Source: UBA2421 sp002343075 (GTDB taxonomy: Bacteria; Planctomycetota; Phycisphaerae; Tepidisphaerales; Tepidisphaeraceae). Taken from it: a DNA stretch of 64,000 nucleotides. A program made the position numbers and the translations under genes. The stretch covers positions 61,448 through 125,447 of the forward strand of contig CALJLN010000006.1 of assembly GCA_937982565.1 (NCBI GenBank), in the 5' to 3' direction. The notes below the pieces were generated by a model. It saw only the letters and a list, made by a program, of their open reading frames with translations, searched no databases and was not told where the DNA came from. Each line of letters begins with the position of its first letter. Position 1 is the first letter of the stretch. Positions 16,814 to 25,974 of the stretch are shown here, one piece after another.

Positions 16814-17725
16814 GTGAGACAATTGAGCATCATTTTCGCCCTCATGACGATCGCGTGCTTTTTGCGGCCCGCTGCGGGGGCAGATGCTCCATTTCCAAGA
16901 GTGGACGACGAACGGAATGTTCGAGGAATCGAGGCCGCCAGAGCAACCGCGGCGGACGTCGCGCGTCGTCTCGATCGGACATTTGTGGAGAAGGAAAGCA
17001 GGCGCTTCCTGCTGCACGCCGATTGGCCAAAGGGTGAGATTGAGGGTCTGTCGGCACAATTGGAGCAAACATACGCTTCGGTTGCGGGGCAGTTTGGGGT
17101 CGCCACGAAAGATCCACCGGTTTTCGTGGGCAAGCTGTTGGTAATCGCAATCGCTGATCGCGAGATATTTGTAAGATTGGCGACAGAGTTCGACGACGTT
17201 AGTCCGCCGGAAGGTCTCAACGGTTATTTTCGTCCGCACGACGACGGTACCGGCCATCTCTTTCTGTGCAGGCCGATGCTGGCCGACGACGCATCGGAGG
17301 TACTGGTTGGCCGCGCCCGCAGACAATTCTCAGCGATGCTGGCGCGTGAGATGACATTGGCGTTTCTGAATCGCTATTCGGAAGACGCCCGCCTGCCTCA
17401 GTGGCTCGGCCGCGGGGTGGCGATGCTTGTCCAGCGGTCGGTTGTCCCCGCCGAACGCATCGACCCGGCTGCGATTCGCTACCTGGCCAGCAGCAACTTT
17501 GACCTGACGCTGATCTTCGACCCTGACCTGCCAGCGGGCGACCATTTCGATGCAGCGGCAATGAGCCTCTGCGAGATGTTGCTCGAACGCGACCGCAAGG
17601 GTTTTGTGAGATTGCTGGGCCGGCTGCGCGCCGGTGACAAACCACAGGCAGCGTTCGAGGAGTCGTTCGATCTGACCTACGACGAGGCTGCGACGCAATG
17701 GAAACACTTCATTCAAACGAGGTAG
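16814..17725 (+). CDS. Secreted hypothetical protein, gluzincin-like region without clear zinc motif
   Basis: 303 residues from a GTG at 16814, chosen because it begins a good signal peptide (LSIIFALMTIACFLRPAAGADA); the open frame extends upstream to 16592 with ATG at 16739, so the start is uncertain and no strong ribosome binding site is seen. The body resembles planctomycete proteins with a peptidase-MA-like layout (FLNRYSEDARLPQWLGRGVAM followed by a C-terminal helical region), but the usual H-E-x-x-H is absent: the corresponding place reads LAREMTLAF. If related, it is probably non-catalytic. The next gene overlaps its end by 28 bases, indicating co-expression. Confidence 0.65.
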   Translation: MRQLSIIFALMTIACFLRPAAGADAPFPRVDDERNVRGIEAARATAADVARRLDRTFVEKESRRFLLHADWPKGEIEGLSAQLEQTYASVAGQFGVATKDPPVFVGKLLVIAIADREIFVRLATEFDDVSPPEGLNGYFRPHDDGTGHLFLCRPMLADDASEVLVGRARRQFSAMLAREMTLAFLNRYSEDARLPQWLGRGVAMLVQRSVVPAERIDPAAIRYLASSNFDLTLIFDPDLPAGDHFDAAAMSLCEMLLERDRKGFVRLLGRLRAGDKPQAAFEESFDLTYDEAATQWKHFIQTR

Positions 17726-18651
17726 CTGACACCAACACGGCGGCATCAGTTCCCCCGCGGCAAACGGCTCCCCGGCGAACCGTTCGCCAGACGGCGGTCC
17801 GCCTGTTGATGAGCACTGCCTTCATTTACGTCGCCGTCTGCATCGGCATGTGGGCACTGCAGGACAAACTGGTCTTTCCGGGTGCATCGAGCCAGGGACG
17901 CAGTACGTCGATCGTTCAATCAAGTTCAAGGCATGAACTCATCGAGCTGCGGACTCGCGACAATGTAAAAACCTTTGCGGTCTTCGCCTCCGCGGCCAAC
18001 CCATACCCCCAACCCGGCGACGCCGCAGTTGCAAAAGCCTCGGCGACCACCATCCTCTTCTACGGCAACGGAGATTTCCTCGCCAACGCCCTTGGCTGGG
18101 TAAGCTACTTTCGCGACCTTGGCGTAAACGTGCTGGCGGTTGAATACGTCGGTTACGGCATGGCAGACGGCAAACCCAGTGAAGCGGCGTTTTATGCAAC
18201 TGCTGAAGCTGCCTACGATTACGCGCTCACCAGGGCCGATGTTGACCCACGGCAGATCATCCCAACCGGCATCAGCATCGGTTGCGCTCCCGCGATCGAC
18301 CTCGCCGTGCGCCGACCGACCGCCGGGGTGGTCTGCTTTAGCCCATTCACATCCCTGGGGGCCATGGGTCGGGAGGTGATGCGGCTCTTGCCGACCTCTC
18401 TGCTTCTCTCACACAAATTTGACAACCAATCCAAGCTGGCCAGCTACGGAATGCCCATTTTCATTACGCACGGCAGGCGCGACCGGGTCATCCCTTTTGG
18501 GATGAGCGAAGATCTTGTCCGCACCGCGAGGGGCCCGGTCACGTTTCTGCCCGTTGATGATGCCGACCACAACAACTTGCTCGAGGCTGGTTACGATCAG
18601 ATCACCCCTGCACTCCGGTCGTACTTTGAATCGATCGCCAACTCCCGTTGA
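17698..18651 (+). CDS. Membrane-anchored alpha/beta hydrolase
   Basis: 317 residues. A single N-terminal membrane segment (LLMSTAFIYVAVCIGMWAL, about 36-54) is followed by QDKLVFPG, a phrase common in BEM46-type hydrolases. The catalytic domain has the nucleophile elbow G-I-S-I-G (serine near 194), the aspartate in GRRDRVIPFG near residue 263, and histidine in DDADHNNLL near residue 288, so the Ser-Asp-His triad looks complete. The oxyanion-side block is LFYGNGDFLANALGW. Substrate is unknown. It overlaps the previous gene by 28 bases. The catalytic domain probably faces the periplasm. Confidence 0.85.
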   Translation: METLHSNEVADTNTAASVPPRQTAPRRTVRQTAVRLLMSTAFIYVAVCIGMWALQDKLVFPGASSQGRSTSIVQSSSRHELIELRTRDNVKTFAVFASAANPYPQPGDAAVAKASATTILFYGNGDFLANALGWVSYFRDLGVNVLAVEYVGYGMADGKPSEAAFYATAEAAYDYALTRADVDPRQIIPTGISIGCAPAIDLAVRRPTAGVVCFSPFTSLGAMGREVMRLLPTSLLLSHKFDNQSKLASYGMPIFITHGRRDRVIPFGMSEDLVRTARGPVTFLPVDDADHNNLLEAGYDQITPALRSYFESIANSR

Positions 18652-18766
18652 AGTGCAAAGACCCACAGATAATGGAGTTGCCAGCGTCATCGCAACTTGC
18701 AACCCTGTCTGAATCGACTTACAACCCGCCGAGCGTCAAAGGTTCTTTGGTTATCGCCCGCAGTTT

Positions 18767-19735
18767 ATGTCTCCTTATCGTCGCAATGTCATTGTCGGTC
18801 TGACCGTGCTGGTCGCGATGCTGATTCTCGGCTGGATGATTCTCCAGTTCGGCGGAGAGTTGGCATCACCGTTCACGCCAAAGCAGTTTTCCATTCGTGT
18901 GGTGAGCGATCGCGCCGACGGCATAAGCGATGGCTCGCCGGTGACTTATCGCGGTGTGGCTGTCGGTCGCGTGGCGGCAGTCACACGCGGCGACGACATG
19001 ATCACCGTCTACATCGATGCTCTCATCAACGCCACCCCCCCGCTGCCGGAGAACATCGAAGCTCGCATTCGTAGCCAGGGACTGATTGGCACCGGTGCCG
19101 CACTGGCCCTGATGGTCACCGACAATGGAAAGCCAACTGGCCGACTGGCTGAGGGTGCCGTCGTGCAGGCGAGCTACGTCGGGTTGGACATCATCCCGCC
19201 ACAGTTCGCGGATCTCGCAGAAGAGCTGACCCGGACAGCGCGACAGTTCAGAGAATCAAATGTCATTCCCAACTTGAACGAGCAGATCACCAAAGCCGGC
19301 AAAATGATCGACTCGGCAGACACGCTCCTGAATGATCCCAAACTCCGTGATGACCTGCGGGTTTCGCTCGAAAACCTGCGCGATATCACCGTGAAGGCAA
19401 GAAGCGTCAGCGGCAACCTCGAGACCTTTACTGAGAACCTGAACCAGCTTTCGACCCAAACCACTTCCGCGGTTGCCAAGGCCGAGGGACACATTGATGA
19501 AGTCGCGGCACAGTTCAACGAGCGCATGAATCAGGTGTCGAAGCTGCTCGAACAGTTTCAAGCCATTGCGGCGAAGGTTGACAAGGGGGAAGGCACAGTC
19601 GGGCAGTTGGTGAACGACCCGCGGCTCTATGAAAGCCTGAATGCCACCGCCCAGGAGTTGGCAGTGACGATCAAAGACCTGCGCCGGCTCGTCGAGCAAT
19701 GGGAGCAGGAAGGGGTCCGTCTGCGGTTGCGGTGA
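18767..19735 (+). CDS. MlaD/MCE family lipid-transport protein
   Basis: 322 residues: an N-terminal membrane anchor (VGLTVLVAMLILGWMILQF), one MCE domain (about 40-125, with GISDGSPVTYRGVAVGRV and RIRSQGLIGTGAALAL), then a long helical, coiled-coil-like tail with N-x-L-D-x-T heptad character to the end. This is the architecture of the MlaD substrate-binding subunit that forms a hexameric ring in ABC lipid transporters of the envelope. No MlaE permease, MlaF ATPase or MlaB STAS gene sits beside it, so its transporter must be encoded elsewhere. The 115-base upstream gap shows no obvious promoter. Confidence 0.9.
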   Translation: MSPYRRNVIVGLTVLVAMLILGWMILQFGGELASPFTPKQFSIRVVSDRADGISDGSPVTYRGVAVGRVAAVTRGDDMITVYIDALINATPPLPENIEARIRSQGLIGTGAALALMVTDNGKPTGRLAEGAVVQASYVGLDIIPPQFADLAEELTRTARQFRESNVIPNLNEQITKAGKMIDSADTLLNDPKLRDDLRVSLENLRDITVKARSVSGNLETFTENLNQLSTQTTSAVAKAEGHIDEVAAQFNERMNQVSKLLEQFQAIAAKVDKGEGTVGQLVNDPRLYESLNATAQELAVTIKDLRRLVEQWEQEGVRLRLR

Positions 19736-19833
19736 CGACGACTCCCGCCGATATCGATTTCCTCGCGAGCTGAAGGGCGAGCGAGCCTGAGCGAAATGCC
19801 CCGAGCAAAAATCGCCTGTAAACAACCTGTAAA

Positions 19834-19881
19834 CAAAAAAATGGAGCCTGGCATCGCGACGACGCCAAGCTCCATTTTTTT
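19834..19881. terminator. Bidirectional terminator between mlaD-like gene and rplT
   Basis: An inverted repeat ATGGAGCCTGGC/GCCAAGCTCCAT (one mismatch, 11-base loop) is flanked by seven A residues on the left and seven T residues on the right, so it can end transcription from both converging genes. Confidence 0.85.
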
Positions 19882-19961
19882 CTCTCAAACTGTTCTCTCA
19901 ACTCATCGTTAAAGCCGCACCGGCGGTTGCGACTGCCGACTGCGCCTACGATGCAATGCGA

Positions 19962-20321
19962 CTACGATGCAAGGTGCGGTTTGGCCATCTCGACGATGGA
20001 ATCAAATGCAGCCGGGTCGGCGATTGCCAGCTCACTCAGCATTTTCCGGTTCAACTCAATTCCAGCCGCGGCGAGCGCGGGGATGAATCGGTTGTAAGCA
20101 ATGCCCCGTGCTCGTACCGCGGCGCTTAGGCGCGTGATCCACAACGAGCGGAAGAGACGCTTTTTCTGCTTCCGATGTTCGTAGGCGTAAACGTCGGCCT
20201 TGCGCGTAAACTCGCGGGCAACCCGGTAAAGCGTTCCCGGCCCACCGACGAAGCCGGACGCGCGTTTCAAAACACGTTTGCGACGTCGGGCGTGGCCCGG
20301 GCCGCCTTTTACTCTTGGCAT
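19962..20321 (-). CDS. rplT: 50S ribosomal protein L20
   Basis: 119 residues, highly basic and of standard length. It starts MPRVKGGPGHARRRKRVLKRASGF, close to the family's MPRVKRGVTARARHKK pattern, then GTLYRVAREFTRKADVYAYEHRKQKKR and the RLSAAVRARGIAYNRFI block. L20 binds 23S rRNA early in large-subunit assembly and in other bacteria also represses its own operon. AGGA lies upstream of the ATG. It follows rpmI by 86 bases on the same strand and ends before a bidirectional terminator. Confidence 0.98.
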   Translation of the reverse strand: MPRVKGGPGHARRRKRVLKRASGFVGGPGTLYRVAREFTRKADVYAYEHRKQKKRLFRSLWITRLSAAVRARGIAYNRFIPALAAAGIELNRKMLSELAIADPAAFDSIVEMAKPHLAS

Positions 20322-20407
20322 GAGACAATCCTTTCAATGGTAGCCAGAGGCACTTGGGCTTGGCTGTGCCGGCAACGCGCGGGCACTTTGGTTTTAATTT
20401 GACTCGA

Positions 20408-20680
20408 TTATTTAGTCGCTTCAGCCGATTTCGCCGCGGCGGCCAGCTCAGCTTCGTGGCGGGCTTGATTGGGCCGCCTCGCGACGATTCCCATGAATCG
20501 GCGCATGTTGATCGCATGGCCTTCGTGCAAGATCGCCGGTCGTCCCAGGCGCCGCTTGAGCGCACTCGACCTCCCGCTACGGTGGTGGGAGTTCTTTTCA
20601 TGCCGGATTTTCAGCTTGCCGGTCTTGGTGACTCGCATGCGCTTGCCGACGCCCTTTTTGGGCTTGAATTTGTACGCCAT
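20408..20680 (-). CDS. rpmI: 50S ribosomal protein L35
   Basis: 90 residues, longer than the usual 64-66 because of an alanine/glutamate-rich C-terminal extension. The family region is MAYKFKPKKGVGKRMRVTKTG (residues 1-21), then KIRHEKNSHHRSGRSSALKRRLGRP. The start at 20680 has GAGG upstream; an open frame continues to 21028 but that part has no family resemblance. L35 is a late-joining large-subunit protein. Downstream is rplT. The usual upstream partner infC is absent here: the next gene on that side, dnaG, runs the other way. Confidence 0.95.
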   Translation of the reverse strand: MAYKFKPKKGVGKRMRVTKTGKLKIRHEKNSHHRSGRSSALKRRLGRPAILHEGHAINMRRFMGIVARRPNQARHEAELAAAAKSAEATK

Positions 20681-21212
20681 GTTCCGAACCTCGGTTTGCT
20701 TCCAGTGGTCCCGCGCCGTGCGAGGGGTCGAGAAAGATACCGATTCTGGCCCCGGGTGACAAGTACCGACCCGATTGAGCATCAGCGCAAGCGCAAAATG
20801 GCTCGCCGTACCGGGGACAAAGCGACCGGTCTCGACCGCTACGCCGTCGCAGCAGGACGCTCGGGTGCCACCACACCGCTTCCACCAAGACAGCCCGTGG
20901 CGAAGAGTGGCCCTTTCCATGAGAAAGCTGGCCAGTGCTGATCGCAAACCCATTATAGGACTACACTTACGCTGTCGCGGGCAAAATCGGATTTGCCTCT
21001 GCCCACCCCGACCGCTATAGTCGCACAAACTCGGGTTTGCTAACTTAACTTTTCTGAACTCTCCTGGTTGACTGTTTCAGTAAAATACGGCGCGGTCGAA
21101 GGACGCCGCTCTGGACGCCACTTTGCCGCGGGAGCGAGTAATCGCATGGCATGCTGCGACCAGGGTTTTGTGGCAGAATCAGGGCATCTGAATAATGACG
21201 TGAGGCAACGAC
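20681..21212. other. Divergent intergenic region between rpmI and dnaG
   Basis: 532 bases. Nothing resembling infC is present on either strand. A minus-strand TATAAT at 20957-20952 would start an rpmI-rplT transcript near 20945, leaving a leader of about 265 bases; leaders of this length upstream of rpmI-rplT carry L20-binding regulatory RNA in other bacteria. The dnaG side has TGAGG at 21200-21204 before a GTG start. The dnaG promoter could not be identified with confidence. Confidence 0.5.
20952..20957 (-). promoter_or_regulatory. Candidate -10 element for rpmI-rplT
   Basis: A perfect TATAAT hexamer on the minus strand, preceded by a weak -35-like GCGACA 15 bases upstream. The -35 match is poor, so this rests mostly on the -10. 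Confidence 0.45.
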
Positions 21213-23081
21213 GTGAATGCATCCGGCGACGGAAAATCCCAGGTGCTCGCCGCGACCGATATCGTTCAGTTGATCGGGCAGAGCGTCAAGCTCATTCGCA
21301 GAGGTGGGAAGTTTCTCGGCCTCTGCCCGTTTCATCAGGAGAAATCGCCCTCGTTCACGGTCGATCCGGGAAAGCAACTGTTTTACTGCTTCGGCTGCAA
21401 GGCCGGCGGGACATGTTTCGATTTCGTAATGAAACGCGACCGGGTCGAATTCCGCGAAGCGCTTCAGATTCTCGCGCGAGCCGCCAATATTGACCTGCCG
21501 CAGGGAAGCGAACAGAGAAAAAACACCGGTGAACGGCAACAGCTACTGTCAGCCTGTTCCGCAGCCGTGGCGCTCTTTGACAATTTGTTGCAGCATGCGA
21601 CGACCGGCCGACCGGCGCGGGAGTATCTCGCGCAAAGAGGATTCACGCCGGAGTTGCTAAGAAAGTTTAGCGTCGGATTCGCTCCCGATAGCTGGGACTC
21701 CCTGCTTTCGTCACTCGGGAAGAAGTTTTCCCCGGCGATCCTGCACCTCGCAGGCTTGGTAAAGCAGCGCGACGGCGGAACGGGATTTTATGACACGTTT
21801 CGCAATCGTGTCATCTTCCCGATTCGCGACGAAACTGGCCGAACCATCGCCTTCGGCGGAAGGGTCATGCCAGGGAGCGACGCCCCGGCAAAGTATCTCA
21901 ACAGCCCGGAGACGCCGCTTTTTCATAAGAGCAAATCTGTGTTTGGATTGGATTTAGCCAAGCAAAAGATTGTGGAAACCCGAACCGTCGCGGTGGTGGA
22001 AGGCTACACCGACGTGGTGATGGCCCATCAATACGGCGCGAGTAATGTCGTCAGCATTCTCGGAACGGCGATGACCGAGCAGCATGTGAATATACTTCGC
22101 AGGTTTGCCGACCGGATTGTCCTGCTATTCGATGCCGATGCCGCGGGCGATTCTGCGGTTAATCGGACCGTTGAGCTTTTTCTAACACAGCCGATCGAGA
22201 TTGCGGTCGCCTCCATCCCCCAGGGTCTCGACCCGGACGAGTTCATCATGCGTGACGGGGTGGACGCGTTTAACGCGTTACTTGACGACGCCGACGACGC
22301 ACTCACCTTCAAGTGGCGGCTGATGCAAAAGCAGTTTGACGCTGCGGGAAGCCTGACCGGCGAGCAGAACGCGATTGCCGCTTATCTGGATGTGCTCGCG
22401 GGCGCGAGAGGCTCTGCAACGGTGGATGGGTTGCGATGGGGCACTGCACTCGGGCGCGTGTCGAAATTAACCGGCATGCCGATCGAAGAACTGAACAGGC
22501 GGTTTCGCAGCGGTCCGAGACAGGCGTCACGGGCTCGCGCTCGGATGACAGATGTGAGCCGAGCAACAGACAACCAAGCCGGCAACCCGACAGCCGAGGC
22601 TCAGGAAGAAAAAAATGCCCAGGTTCGGGCTGAACAGCAGTTGCTCGGAGTGCTGCTGTTGAATCCGCAGAACTGGCTGCGTCTGCAGGCAACAGTGCAG
22701 CCGGTGGATTTTTCGACCGGCCCGAGGCGGTTGCTGGCAGAGATTTTCTGGGAAGTGTGCCGGCACGACGGCGAATTGTCGCTGGCCGAGTTCCTGACAA
22801 TCCTGCCCGATGAGCCGTTGCGGCAGTTGGCGATGGAATTGGCGCATGAAGTTGAGGCGTTTGATGACCTAGAACAAACCTTGGCCGGTGCCGTACAACA
22901 CCTTCAAGAAGCCCGCCACCGGGCCGGAGAGGCGTTAAATTTAGCCCAGATTCGCACCGGTAATGTCAGGTCAGAAAATCTAGAGTTGGAACTCCCACCC
23001 GGCGAAGACGCCGAGGTGGCATTGCTGCGACAACTGGCAGAAAAATCAGGCCGACCCGACATGCGGCGTGGATTGTTGTAA
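21213..23081 (+). CDS. dnaG: DNA primase
   Basis: 622 residues. DnaG makes RNA primers at the replication fork. The zinc-binding domain has C-x-x-H and C-x-x-C in CPFHQEKSPSFTVDP and YCFGCKAGG (about residues 43-72). The catalytic core follows, with GFAPDSWDSLL, FRNRVIFPIRDETGRTIAFGGR, and the Toprim block VAVVEGYTDVVMAHQYG plus DADAAGDSAVNR. The C-terminal ~150 residues would be the helicase-binding domain. The start is GTG at 21213 with TGAGG upstream. It is followed at 274 bases by rpoD, the common dnaG-rpoD order of the macromolecular synthesis operon, but without rpsU in front. Confidence 0.97.
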   Translation: MNASGDGKSQVLAATDIVQLIGQSVKLIRRGGKFLGLCPFHQEKSPSFTVDPGKQLFYCFGCKAGGTCFDFVMKRDRVEFREALQILARAANIDLPQGSEQRKNTGERQQLLSACSAAVALFDNLLQHATTGRPAREYLAQRGFTPELLRKFSVGFAPDSWDSLLSSLGKKFSPAILHLAGLVKQRDGGTGFYDTFRNRVIFPIRDETGRTIAFGGRVMPGSDAPAKYLNSPETPLFHKSKSVFGLDLAKQKIVETRTVAVVEGYTDVVMAHQYGASNVVSILGTAMTEQHVNILRRFADRIVLLFDADAAGDSAVNRTVELFLTQPIEIAVASIPQGLDPDEFIMRDGVDAFNALLDDADDALTFKWRLMQKQFDAAGSLTGEQNAIAAYLDVLAGARGSATVDGLRWGTALGRVSKLTGMPIEELNRRFRSGPRQASRARARMTDVSRATDNQAGNPTAEAQEEKNAQVRAEQQLLGVLLLNPQNWLRLQATVQPVDFSTGPRRLLAEIFWEVCRHDGELSLAEFLTILPDEPLRQLAMELAHEVEAFDDLEQTLAGAVQHLQEARHRAGEALNLAQIRTGNVRSENLELELPPGEDAEVALLRQLAEKSGRPDMRRGLL

Positions 23082-23355
23082 TATTGTCGGACTGCGCTGT
23101 TCGAGCCGTCGCCGTCGGCAAGTTGGTCAGATAACGCGTGTAGCGAGAAGCTCAGGTCAGATAAAGTGGAATCGGGCGTCAGGTCGTTCCCTCATCGGAA
23201 CCGTTTGAGAAAACCTGGGGCCTCCCGAAGCAGTACAACTGAATAGACGTCACGCCGCTGGAGCATGCGTTACAGGGATCGGGAATACCCCCGAGTTTCT
23301 TGGCCCGTGCAGCCGTGCCGTTGGGTCTTGTGTCAGAAAGTCTGGTATCTTGTTT

Positions 23356-25182
23356 ATGAAGGAAATCGCGCCCCCCGTATTGGAAACACCGCTCATTGGC
23401 TCCGGTTCTCCCGAAGAGGTTGAGAACCGGGTGCGCCACCTGCTCGAACTCGGCACCGGCCGGGGTTATCTCACTTACGAAGAATTGAACTACAAGCTGC
23501 CCGACGAAGTCGTCTCGCCGGAAAAGCTCGATTCGCTTCTACAGATGATGGACGAGATGGGCATCAAGCTCATCGACGAGGCCGACGTCTCGGAGTTCGA
23601 GAAAAAGCCCCGCCGGGCGACGAAGCAGGTGAAAGAGATCAAATCGGTGGTTTCGGGCGCTGCGATTGTGCTGCCCGACAAAGTGGCGGTCCCACTTCCG
23701 CTTCCACCAATTGCCGATCAAGGAGATGAACCGGAAGAAGACGACGAAGACATCGAAGTTGACCTGCAGAAGGAACTTGCGGAAGCAGGCAACAAGCGCA
23801 TCGACGATCCGGTTCGCATGTATCTGACGCAGATGGGCGAAATCCCCCTGCTCACCCGCGAGCAGGAAATTCACCTTGCGAAGAAGATTGAAATCACACG
23901 CAAGATTTTCCGCAGCCGGGTGCTTGAAAGCGATTACTGCATCCAGGCTGCGGTCGATATTCTGCAGCAGGTTGATGACGGCGACCTTCCGTTCGATCGG
24001 ACGATGAAGATCAGCACCGCCGAGGATCAGGCCGACAAGGGCACGATCGGGCAGCGAATTCCGCAGAATCTGCGGACGATCCGCGAGATGATCGACCGCA
24101 ACCGTCGTGACTGGGACACCCTGCGCGCCACCAAGAACAAGAAGGATCACGAGCCATTCCTGCTCGCCATCCGCCGCCGCCGACGGCGGTGCGTAAAGCT
24201 CTTGGAAGAGCTTTCGCTACGCACGAGCAAAGTCACCCCGCTGATGAAGAAGTTGAACAGCATCAGCACGAAAATGGTGGAACTGGAGCGGCGCATCGAA
24301 GATCTGAGCCGCGTGAAAGACCCCGGCGAGGATCTTGAAGTCTGTCAGCAGGAATGCTCCGGCCTCGAAGACCTGGTGCTGGAGGACGCGCAAAATCTTC
24401 AGAAGCGCGTCATTCAGACCCGCAAGATCTTTAACAAGTACGAAGACGCCAAGCGGAAGCTGTCTGGCGGTAATCTGCGACTGGTGGTGTCGATCGCCAA
24501 GAAGTATCGCAATCGTGGGCTATCTTTCCTCGACATCATTCAGGAAGGCAACACGGGTCTGATGCGCGCGGTCGACAAATACGAATACCGCCGGGGCTAT
24601 AAGTTCAGCACTTACGCCACCTGGTGGATTCGCCAGGCAATCACCCGTGCCATCGCCGATCATGCCCGAACGATTCGTATTCCCGTGCACATGATCGAGA
24701 CCATGAGCAAGCTGCGCAACATCAGCAAAGCGCTCATGCAGGAGTTTGGCCGCGAGCCGACGATCGAAGAAATCGCCAAGAAGGGCAAAATGACGGTCAG
24801 TGAAACCCGTCGTGTCCTCAAAATCTCGCGGCACCCGATCAGCCTCGACCGACCGGTCGGCGAGAGCGAGGACTCGTATTTCGGCGATTTTATCGAAGAT
24901 GAAAAGGCCGAGAATCCGGTTGAGTCGGCGACGCAGGAGATGCTGAAAGACAAGATCGAGCAGGTGCTGAAAACCCTGACGTATCGCGAGCGAGAGATCA
25001 TCAAGCTCCGCTACGGCATTGGCGACGGGTACACCTACACGCTCGAAGAAGTCGGCCGCATCTTCAAAGTGACCCGCGAGCGGGTACGCCAGGTGGAAGC
25101 CAAGGCCATCCGGAAACTGCAGCATCCGGTTCGGGCGAGGAAGCTCGAAGGCTTTCTGCCGGGTGGACAGCCGCAGCAATAG
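23356..25182 (+). CDS. rpoD: Primary RNA polymerase sigma factor (sigma-70/RpoD)
   Basis: 608 residues from ATG at 23356 (a TTG two codons earlier is in frame). Region 1.1 lies at about 15-75, with an acidic linker after it. Region 1.2 is DDPVRMYLTQMGEIPLLTRE near residue 150. A non-conserved region of about 200 residues follows. Region 2 has LRLVVSIAKKYRNRGLSFLD, LMRAVDKYEYRRGYKFSTYA and TWWIRQAITRAIADHARTIR. Region 4 has LTYREREIIKLRYG and the helix-turn-helix TLEEVGRIFKVTRERVRQVE. The full set of regions marks it as the housekeeping sigma factor. Two GGTCAGATAA repeats lie about 200 bases upstream. It is closed by a terminator at 25375. Confidence 0.97.
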   Translation: MKEIAPPVLETPLIGSGSPEEVENRVRHLLELGTGRGYLTYEELNYKLPDEVVSPEKLDSLLQMMDEMGIKLIDEADVSEFEKKPRRATKQVKEIKSVVSGAAIVLPDKVAVPLPLPPIADQGDEPEEDDEDIEVDLQKELAEAGNKRIDDPVRMYLTQMGEIPLLTREQEIHLAKKIEITRKIFRSRVLESDYCIQAAVDILQQVDDGDLPFDRTMKISTAEDQADKGTIGQRIPQNLRTIREMIDRNRRDWDTLRATKNKKDHEPFLLAIRRRRRRCVKLLEELSLRTSKVTPLMKKLNSISTKMVELERRIEDLSRVKDPGEDLEVCQQECSGLEDLVLEDAQNLQKRVIQTRKIFNKYEDAKRKLSGGNLRLVVSIAKKYRNRGLSFLDIIQEGNTGLMRAVDKYEYRRGYKFSTYATWWIRQAITRAIADHARTIRIPVHMIETMSKLRNISKALMQEFGREPTIEEIAKKGKMTVSETRRVLKISRHPISLDRPVGESEDSYFGDFIEDEKAENPVESATQEMLKDKIEQVLKTLTYREREIIKLRYGIGDGYTYTLEEVGRIFKVTRERVRQVEAKAIRKLQHPVRARKLEGFLPGGQPQQ

Positions 25183-25374
25183 GGATTCAGATGAGCGACG
25201 GTACTTCGTTACTTGCGAACGATCCTCGCCGCATGGTTTCACTGCCGTCTCGCATTTTCATTGCTTTCGAGCAGAACGCATGAAAGTTGCTTGAGTACAA
25301 AGATGTAAAATCACTCGACGTGCCATCAACAACACAAAGTCGAACTTGATTAGTTTGAAACTTGAAAACGAATC

Positions 25375-25408
25375 GAACTGGACGCGTGATGGTCCAGTTC
25401 TTTCTTTT
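25375..25408 (+). terminator. Rho-independent terminator after rpoD
   Basis: A perfect 9-bp stem GAACTGGAC/GTCCAGTTC with an 8-base loop, followed by TTTCTTTT. The A-rich left flank may also let it act on the converging SnoaL-like gene. Confidence 0.85.
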
Positions 25409-25419
25409 CTACCGGGCCG

Positions 25420-25827
25420 CTATTCCGCGTCGTTGCTGACCGCGCGCGATTTCATCACTGCAAACACAATCGACGCATCGGCATAGCTCTCGAAGTAGGT
25501 TACCTTCTCGTCGCGAACCATGAAGAGAAACGCTGACGGTACTTCCCAGTGGTCTTCCTCGCGCATTGGCCCATCAGGCGCGTATGTTCCCTCAGCGGTG
25601 CCGAAGATGCCCACTCCCTCCTCGTCGGCAATCACTCTCTGGACGGTGATCTTGTAGTCGGGGTGATTCTTGAACTGTGCTTCCCACGTCTCGCGGATAA
25701 ACTGCCGATCTCTGAAGTGCTCGCCCGATGAATTGACGTACTCGTACTGATCGTGCACCAGCGCCATGATGCCATCCACATCATGGGCGTTGATCCGTTC
25801 GATAAACTTCAGCACGGTTTTTTTCAT
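25420..25827 (-). CDS. SnoaL-like (NTF2-fold) protein
   Basis: 135 residues from ATG at 25827; the frame is open to 25854 but the family domain begins here (MKKTVLKFIERINAHDVDGIMALV). It has the cone-shaped alpha+beta layout of SnoaL-like polyketide-cyclase/ketosteroid-isomerase-type proteins: an N-terminal helix, HDQYEYVNSSGEHFRDRQFIRETWEAQF, and C-terminal strands ending DEKVTYFESYAD. Members act as small isomerases, cyclases or ligand-binding proteins, so the reaction cannot be told. It stands alone, converging with rpoD. Confidence 0.8.
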   Translation of the reverse strand: MKKTVLKFIERINAHDVDGIMALVHDQYEYVNSSGEHFRDRQFIRETWEAQFKNHPDYKITVQRVIADEEGVGIFGTAEGTYAPDGPMREEDHWEVPSAFLFMVRDEKVTYFESYADASIVFAVMKSRAVSNDAE

Positions 25828-25974
25828 GGCGATCACCAAAATACGAGACTCCACCCGTGAACGCTACCCGTTGAATCAACCCCCGACAAGGTAAAAATTC
25901 GCTCGACGTCTCTCGATTGGTGAATTCGCCCCGCAAATTATGAAACCTCTCCGAGTGTACCTAAACTCTCAACC

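Noticed and set aside
20681..21028. N-terminal extension of rpmI as a possible infC remnant
   Set aside because: The translated sequence shows no IF3 resemblance and the TATAAT and leader fit non-coding DNA.
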